From: Druceiella hillmani
Taxonomy: Eukaryota > Arthropoda > Insecta > Lepidoptera > Hepialidae
Length of the DNA stretch: 64,000 bases
Direction of reading: 5' to 3'
Assembly (NCBI GenBank): GCA_039881145.1
Contig: JAYKKI010000133.1
Location: 1,568,501 to 1,632,500 of the forward strand
Below, in pieces: positions 59,499 through 64,000 of the stretch (the first letter of the stretch is position 1; the number at the start of each line of letters is the position of its first letter). A program made the translations under genes and the position numbers. Under the pieces are notes generated by a model. The model did not search any database. It worked only from the letters and a program-made list of their open reading frames with translations, and was not told the DNA's origin.

Positions 59499-59652
59499 AT
59501 TGAATATAATTGGCATCAATTTTGTAGAAATTCATTTTAATTTATTTTTTACATCTAACTGAAACTACGAGATGTATAAATATTTCTACTTTATTTAAAT
59601 TCTTTACCACGATCTAGGTTTCGTTGTATGACAACATTTTTGGGTGGAAAAT
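59499..59652 (-). mobile_element. Fold-back family member, degraded half element
   Basis: Single arm with the family terminus (ATTGAATATAATTGGC), AACTACGAGATGTA, TTCTTTACCACGATCTAGG and TTTCGTTGTATGACAACA. Most diverged of the four loci. It starts at the same terminal position as the 42.1 kb copy. Confidence 0.85.
59607..59647 (-). ncRNA. Broken hammerhead-like motif
   Basis: Stem I (CCAC/GUGG) and a perfect stem II (GUUGU-CAU-ACAAC) remain. The core reads CCAAAAA instead of CUGAAGA, and the stem III strand reads GAUC. Presumed inactive, but it supports GUUGU/ACAAC as the ancestral stem II. Confidence 0.35.
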
Positions 59653-60760
59653 TTGTATAGGTCTTTTCAATTATAATTTTGTTCTTTTTTAAGTCTAAAT
59701 GTCTGGTTTCATTTTAATAAATATATTAACATATATAAATGTGAATACATTAATACATTTTCTCAACGTTAGAGCTTAAATGACTAGTTTAATTTTAATA
59801 TACATAACATTGTAAATAGTTTTCAATAGCCTAATGAAAGATAGATAATATAAATTTTGCTAACCGTAATATAAAAATGATAAACACGATAGAAAATCAT
59901 AATTAGAATAATCCATAAATAATTTTTTGGTATTGTAATAAATAAGTAAAATTAATTCGTCTACTACGGTAAAATGGTTATGACAATTATTATAAATGTA
60001 CTTAGAAAATTGCTACGGATTTATTTTCGCCCACCCCCATTATCTAATCATTACTGCTAATTAATATAATCTATAGAAATAAAAAAAAACATTGAAACCA
60101 AAGCTACGTCTTTTCAAGCATAAACATATGCTTTGACATAATCCATTCATTCTCCGCACGTATAAAGTTTTATTCATTATAAACTATTAACTATTCTATA
60201 ATTTTAGAAAAGTTTAAATTTAAAACGTGCTTGGTAATTAAAGTAATGTCGTCCGCTTTTAATTAAAGTGATAAGATAACGCGACGTACCGCCAGTAAAA
60301 TTACGAATATCCTGTTTTGACGTTCTATATTAAAATTTAATTAGCTACGTATTTTAACTAGCTTTTCAGCAATGCTCGTAAATAAGTGGAGTTTAATGAT
60401 ATTATTTGGTGTCGAAGATAAAAGATATTATTTAATTGGGTTCATTTCATTGTTTTGTTTTATGTTTTTTTTTATACAAAATTTGTACACAAAACACTTA
60501 GTAACTTTGTGAGAATCGGTATTACAGTCTAATTAAATAAATACTAAGGCATTTTATGGTAATTTAAATTGTTTCTTTTTACTTTCTATTTCTGGAATAT
60601 TTTTTAATTTGAAAATAAAAACCAGTAGAAAAAATGATCTAAAATGAACATCATGTGTGTATTGTGTAATAAATCAAAAACGCTTCCTCAGTTCAATAAA
60701 ACTTTCAATTCTTTCTTTTAGCATTAATGACAATTGTTTTTTACATAACGTCCATAATAA
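59653..60760. other. AT-rich DNA, no feature seen
   Basis: No gene or repeat recognised. Confidence 0.5.
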
Positions 60761-60787
60761 GAACGTAATGTCAAAGACATTATGTTC
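60761..60787. repeat. 12-bp hairpin, 3-nt loop
   Basis: GAACGTAATGTC and GACATTATGTTC pair with one mismatch around AAA. It lies 44 bp before the longer 60831 hairpin. Confidence 0.9.
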
Positions 60788-60830
60788 ATTGTTAGGATTT
60801 TGACGTTACATCCATAATTACGTCCCTAAT

Positions 60831-60892
60831 CCTTCAAACTTGGAAAATGAGAATGGGGTGTATATCCCATTCTCATTTTCCAAGTTTGAAGG
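60831..60892. repeat. Perfect 27-bp inverted repeat, 8-nt loop
   Basis: Arms 60831-60857 and 60866-60892 (CCTTCAAACTTGGAAAATGA...) are exact complements (27 of 27) around GTGTATAT. The absence of any mismatch implies a recent origin. Confidence 0.97.
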
Positions 60893-62199
60893 AAAAAAAC
60901 TGAAATGCAATCGTAGCACATGAAACGAATTATGAACCAACGCAAGATAATAGATAGTGGAGTTCCATGTACAGATATTATACAGAACTCAAAAATAACC
61001 CAAATCATTCGTAGTTTCCCAAATCATCTGCAATTGATTCTATGGCTAACTCAACTGTAAAGGAAGCTAAGTCTACTGCTAAGAAACGTATACTATATCG
61101 TAAAAATATTAACTTTCGAAAAGCAGAAGTTACCAGGAATATAAATAGGTTCAACCATCAACTTAACCTTTTATGGATGTCACCAACTTGATAGTTTATG
61201 TTATTGAAAGGATTTGTCTAAGAATGAAAGAATGGAAGAAGTCATCTTGAGATAGAAAATTTCTTGTTATGACCACAAAGGCTTGATGTAGATTTTTGTG
61301 CTCGAAAAGAAAAAAATACGTGATAAAAAATAAAATGTATTATTAAAAAATAAAAAATTCGGCTTTTCAAAAACTAAAAGTTTTATAAAGAAATTTTTAG
61401 TGTTAGTAAAAATTGTCTTTTTTATGGTCCAGCAGTCAAACACAGCATCCCTTTCATTTTATTATGTCCGTGTGTGTTCTGTCAGTCGCACTCTTGTAGT
61501 TTTTACCTTTTTAAACCTATTAATATAGAGTTTTGCAACGAAATGCTTCAAACCTCAATTAACATGTAGGAAACCAATTGTTTTGCTATTTTTAGGTTTC
61601 CGTGCTTTAAAAGGAAAAACCGAACCCTTGCAAGATTACCCATGCGAATGTCTTTTTTCTGGCGCAGCCATTTTTTCCAGTAACTGCTTAATATGTAAAC
61701 ACTCAAAAATACTTAGAAAGAAATGTAAAGGGGCCAATTAGTAATTTTCAGATATATTTTTAAAAAATATTCCAAGAAAAGTCCCCTCACCCCCTACTTC
61801 TGAAGCTACTCAATTTAAAATTATGAAAATATAAGCTTTATAGAAGCCAAAGGAAAGTTTAAAGGAAAATTAAATCGATTTCCACATTTAATCATTTTTG
61901 AAATATGCAAAATATTTTTACGCTTCTGAAAGATGTAGTAGGCAATATAGTTACGTTGTGAAAATATTATATTTCTCAATATATTAATAGAAATATAATG
62001 TAACTAAGTGTTTATAAGTACATGTAACCCTCGCAGGGGTATTTCTACTTATAGTTTATTAAGGTACTTCCCCTTGTCAAGGATTAGCCTACCCCATTTT
62101 TTTGGGGTACTGTTAGATAAAAATTTAGTTCGATTAAAAACTTTTCATTTTTATTAAATTTTTCATGTACTTTAATTAATCTAATTGATCCATAAGGAG
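60893..62199. other. AT-rich DNA with a minor hairpin
   Basis: TACCCCA and TGGGGTA pair across six T at 62090-62109. 61900-61940 resembles 59090-59140. No gene recognised. Confidence 0.45.
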
Positions 62200-62356
62200 G
62201 ACTTAGTGCTACTCGAGTAGTCTCTTACAGTCAACCAGAACACCAGTCCAGCCGTGTTCGAAAAGCGGCCAGGAATCGAACCCGGTACACCGCAGCGCAT
62301 CAAGCCGTCAAAGGCTGCATGGCTTTTAATCAACTCAGCACACTACGATGACGTCA
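62200..62356 (-). mobile_element. tRNA-derived SINE, second copy
   Basis: The B box GGTTCGATTCC lies at 62272-62282 in minus orientation. Upstream are TAGTGTGCTGAGTTGATT as an A-box candidate (near 62330-62348) and CATGCAGCC. Downstream CGCTTTTCGAACACGG and GGACTGGTG resemble the body of the 41.4 kb SINE (CGCTCATCGAAGCGG, GGACTGGTA), so the two are related. No clean target duplication was found. It yields a spurious frame containing RPGIEPGTP. Confidence 0.7.
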
Positions 62357-62827
62357 ATCGTTTTAACTCCACTTACAAAATGTTAAATTTAAAAGTCGTT
62401 TGCGCTATGTTCCCACTCCTATTTCCGAAAAGGACTATGTAAGAAACTGGAAAAATATAGGAGTTGATGAATACTTTCAAATTATATTATTTTGAGTAAT
62501 GTTACTTCTTTAATTTTGAAACTATAAAAAAATCTTCAGTATGAGGAAATAACGCACATAGAAAAGACTGCAAGACCAAAATTGCCAGTGTTATTAAAAT
62601 GAATTGTTGAAATATATTTTGAATTTAATAGTGAAAAAAGAGCTTTAACTATCGCGGAGTTTATATCCCAATTCAGTTAGCTTAGGGCACGTATTAGCAC
62701 GAAAATTTATGACATATACTTAGTTTGACATTTTTTAAGATGACAACAAAACCGTAATTTATGGCTGGTCCGACAGGCACTTCACCAATTTTTGAGACAT
62801 TTTGTAAATTCGGGTTTTTGGTTGTTT
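62357..62827. other. AT-rich DNA, no feature seen
   Basis: No gene or repeat recognised. Confidence 0.5.
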
Positions 62828-62885
62828 AATAATTTTAATAATTATTATATTATATAATTATTTTAATAATTAATTTTAATAATAG
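62828..62885. repeat. Low-complexity TTTTAATAATTA repeat
   Basis: TTTTAATAAT words recur in direct and near-palindromic order, including an AATTATTATATTATATAATT self-complementary stretch. Confidence 0.85.
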
Positions 62886-64000
62886 ATATTTTAAGTAGAA
62901 AGTTAATTATCAGAACAAAAAATTAAAGATTTCTTAAGGTATCTTTACTTAATTACTTTGAATTTATTAAATATTTACTACACTGTAAAAAATTATCATA
63001 TTTAAAGGAATTCCATTTCAAATGACATACGGACCTCCCGATTTACAAGCAAGTTCCGCACTGTAAGTTAGCACTCCCTAAAACGAAATTAAAAAAATGA
63101 ATAAATGAAATATATGTCCATCATATTGGAATTCAAGTAACATCATAAACATTATTAATAATTCTCGTCAAACTAAAGTAAATCTGACGACGCATTGCAT
63201 GAGGAGTTAAAAACCCAACCAATAATATATTCAATAATAAATAGGCTCTCAAAAAAAATCAACATTTTCACTTTTTGCTGTCAGGAAAAATAAATAAGGC
63301 GAATGCTTTGTATTCAATTAAAATGATTTTATTTCTATTTGTGCCAACATAGTTATCATAGACGTCAAAGCGGGCTAAAGGCAAATCGAACATTTACAAC
63401 AAGTGTTTCGCGCCACTGCGTAAATGTGGGTAGGTAAAGACGTAAATAACGAAAATGCAACAGAACGGAATACAATATTTTTAATGTTTTATCATAATGG
63501 AAAGTAACTATATAAATCATAACGTTTCCTGTTCAATCAGATTTCGATAAGAATTTAAATTTAATTTCTTTGTTTCTTTTACTAACATATTTTTGAAGAA
63601 AACTAAATACAGATAGTTTTTTATTCCAATAAGTAGTTTCAAACAATTTATCTTTACATCAATCAGGAAACGTTATTAATTTTTGTTATTTCAATCCATT
63701 TATGTAAAATAATTTTAAAGATATAATCTTGTATTTAAATTTATATATAGAAAATTAAATAATCTACTGGAAGTTCATGAATATCTGAGAGGAAGTTATT
63801 ACATCCTATATAATTACAGCCAACACGATCAACTCGTCTTGAGAATGATCCTAATGAACAGAGATATACTGCTCTGATATTCGCCCCAATAACAAGAAGC
63901 TGAGCCTTCGTATTAACATGATATGAATGTCTCTGTCCATGGCCTAATGTGGGCTGTCGTTTCGTAATACGTTATGCTTAATTTCAACTGATAGATATAG
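62886..64000. other. Mostly AT-rich DNA; GC-richer right end unexplained
   Basis: The last about 200 bp (63810-63960) are richer in G+C and contain CATGGCCTAATGTGGGCTGT and CTCATCGTCTT-like words. They may belong to a repeat or exon extending beyond the window, but I cannot identify it. Confidence 0.35.

Noticed and set aside
62254..62442. Frame containing RPGIEPGTP
   Set aside because: This peptide is the usual read-through of a tRNA-like SINE head, not a gene.
1..64000. Bacterial-type features (operons, Shine-Dalgarno sites, IS elements)
   Set aside because: Composition, SINE/LINE remnants, microsatellites and absence of long frames are all eukaryotic. No prokaryotic gene was seen.

Overview
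This window looks like intergenic or intronic DNA from a large, AT-rich, repeat-laden arthropod genome, most likely an insect. The composition is strongly A+T. Microsatellites are almost all (AT)n. There are decayed non-LTR retrotransposons of insect type and tRNA-derived SINEs, and there is no operon-like layout, no rRNA gene and no long open reading frame. The longest open frames (about 60-110 codons) mostly lack ATG starts or lie inside simple repeats. I find no intact conventional gene. The assignment to insects rests on repeat types and composition, not on a marker gene.

0-10 kb: mostly unique AT-rich DNA with a promoter/LTR-like patch (2.44-2.50 kb), a degenerate minisatellite (4.4-4.6 kb), a LINE C-terminal fragment (5.29-5.62 kb), a minus-strand coding-like block (5.84-6.13 kb) and the most convincing open frame (minus, 9.16-9.46 kb). 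10-27 kb: several (AT)n tracts, a perfect 58-bp palindrome (13.1 kb), and old pairwise duplications (10.7/20.1, 15.0/21.8 and 19.3/25.7 kb). One of these copies carries a TATA/initiator/ATG/splice-donor arrangement (15.6-15.8 kb). A second LINE fragment lies at 24.5 kb.

28-36 kb: a three-copy dispersed repeat (28.6, 32.6 and 35.1 kb), two of whose copies have grown private tandem arrays, and the first copy of a fold-back element family (30.9-31.2 kb). 37-42 kb: two exon-like open segments, a 32-bp minisatellite, three inverted-repeat hairpins and a tRNA-derived SINE with a 13-bp target-site duplication. 42-50.4 kb: one large tandem duplication (copy A 42.24-46.6 kb, copy B 47.8-50.4 kb), with two fold-back family members at or inside copy A. 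50-64 kb: simple repeats, a third LINE fragment (55.6 kb), more palindromes, a five-site TATCGATA cluster (57.8 kb), a degraded fold-back member (59.5 kb) and a second SINE (62.2-62.4 kb).

The most interesting system is the fold-back family at 30.9, 42.1, 46.0 and 59.5 kb. Its conserved core has the layout of a type I hammerhead ribozyme: stem I CCAC/GUGG, core CUGAAGA, a stem II hairpin, GAAA, a very short stem III, and a GUC cleavage triplet. This is the arrangement known from Penelope-like retroelements, but with one extra nucleotide before stem II. Four of six instances keep the core. A second theme is short, near-perfect inverted repeats with tiny loops, which look like template-switch products.
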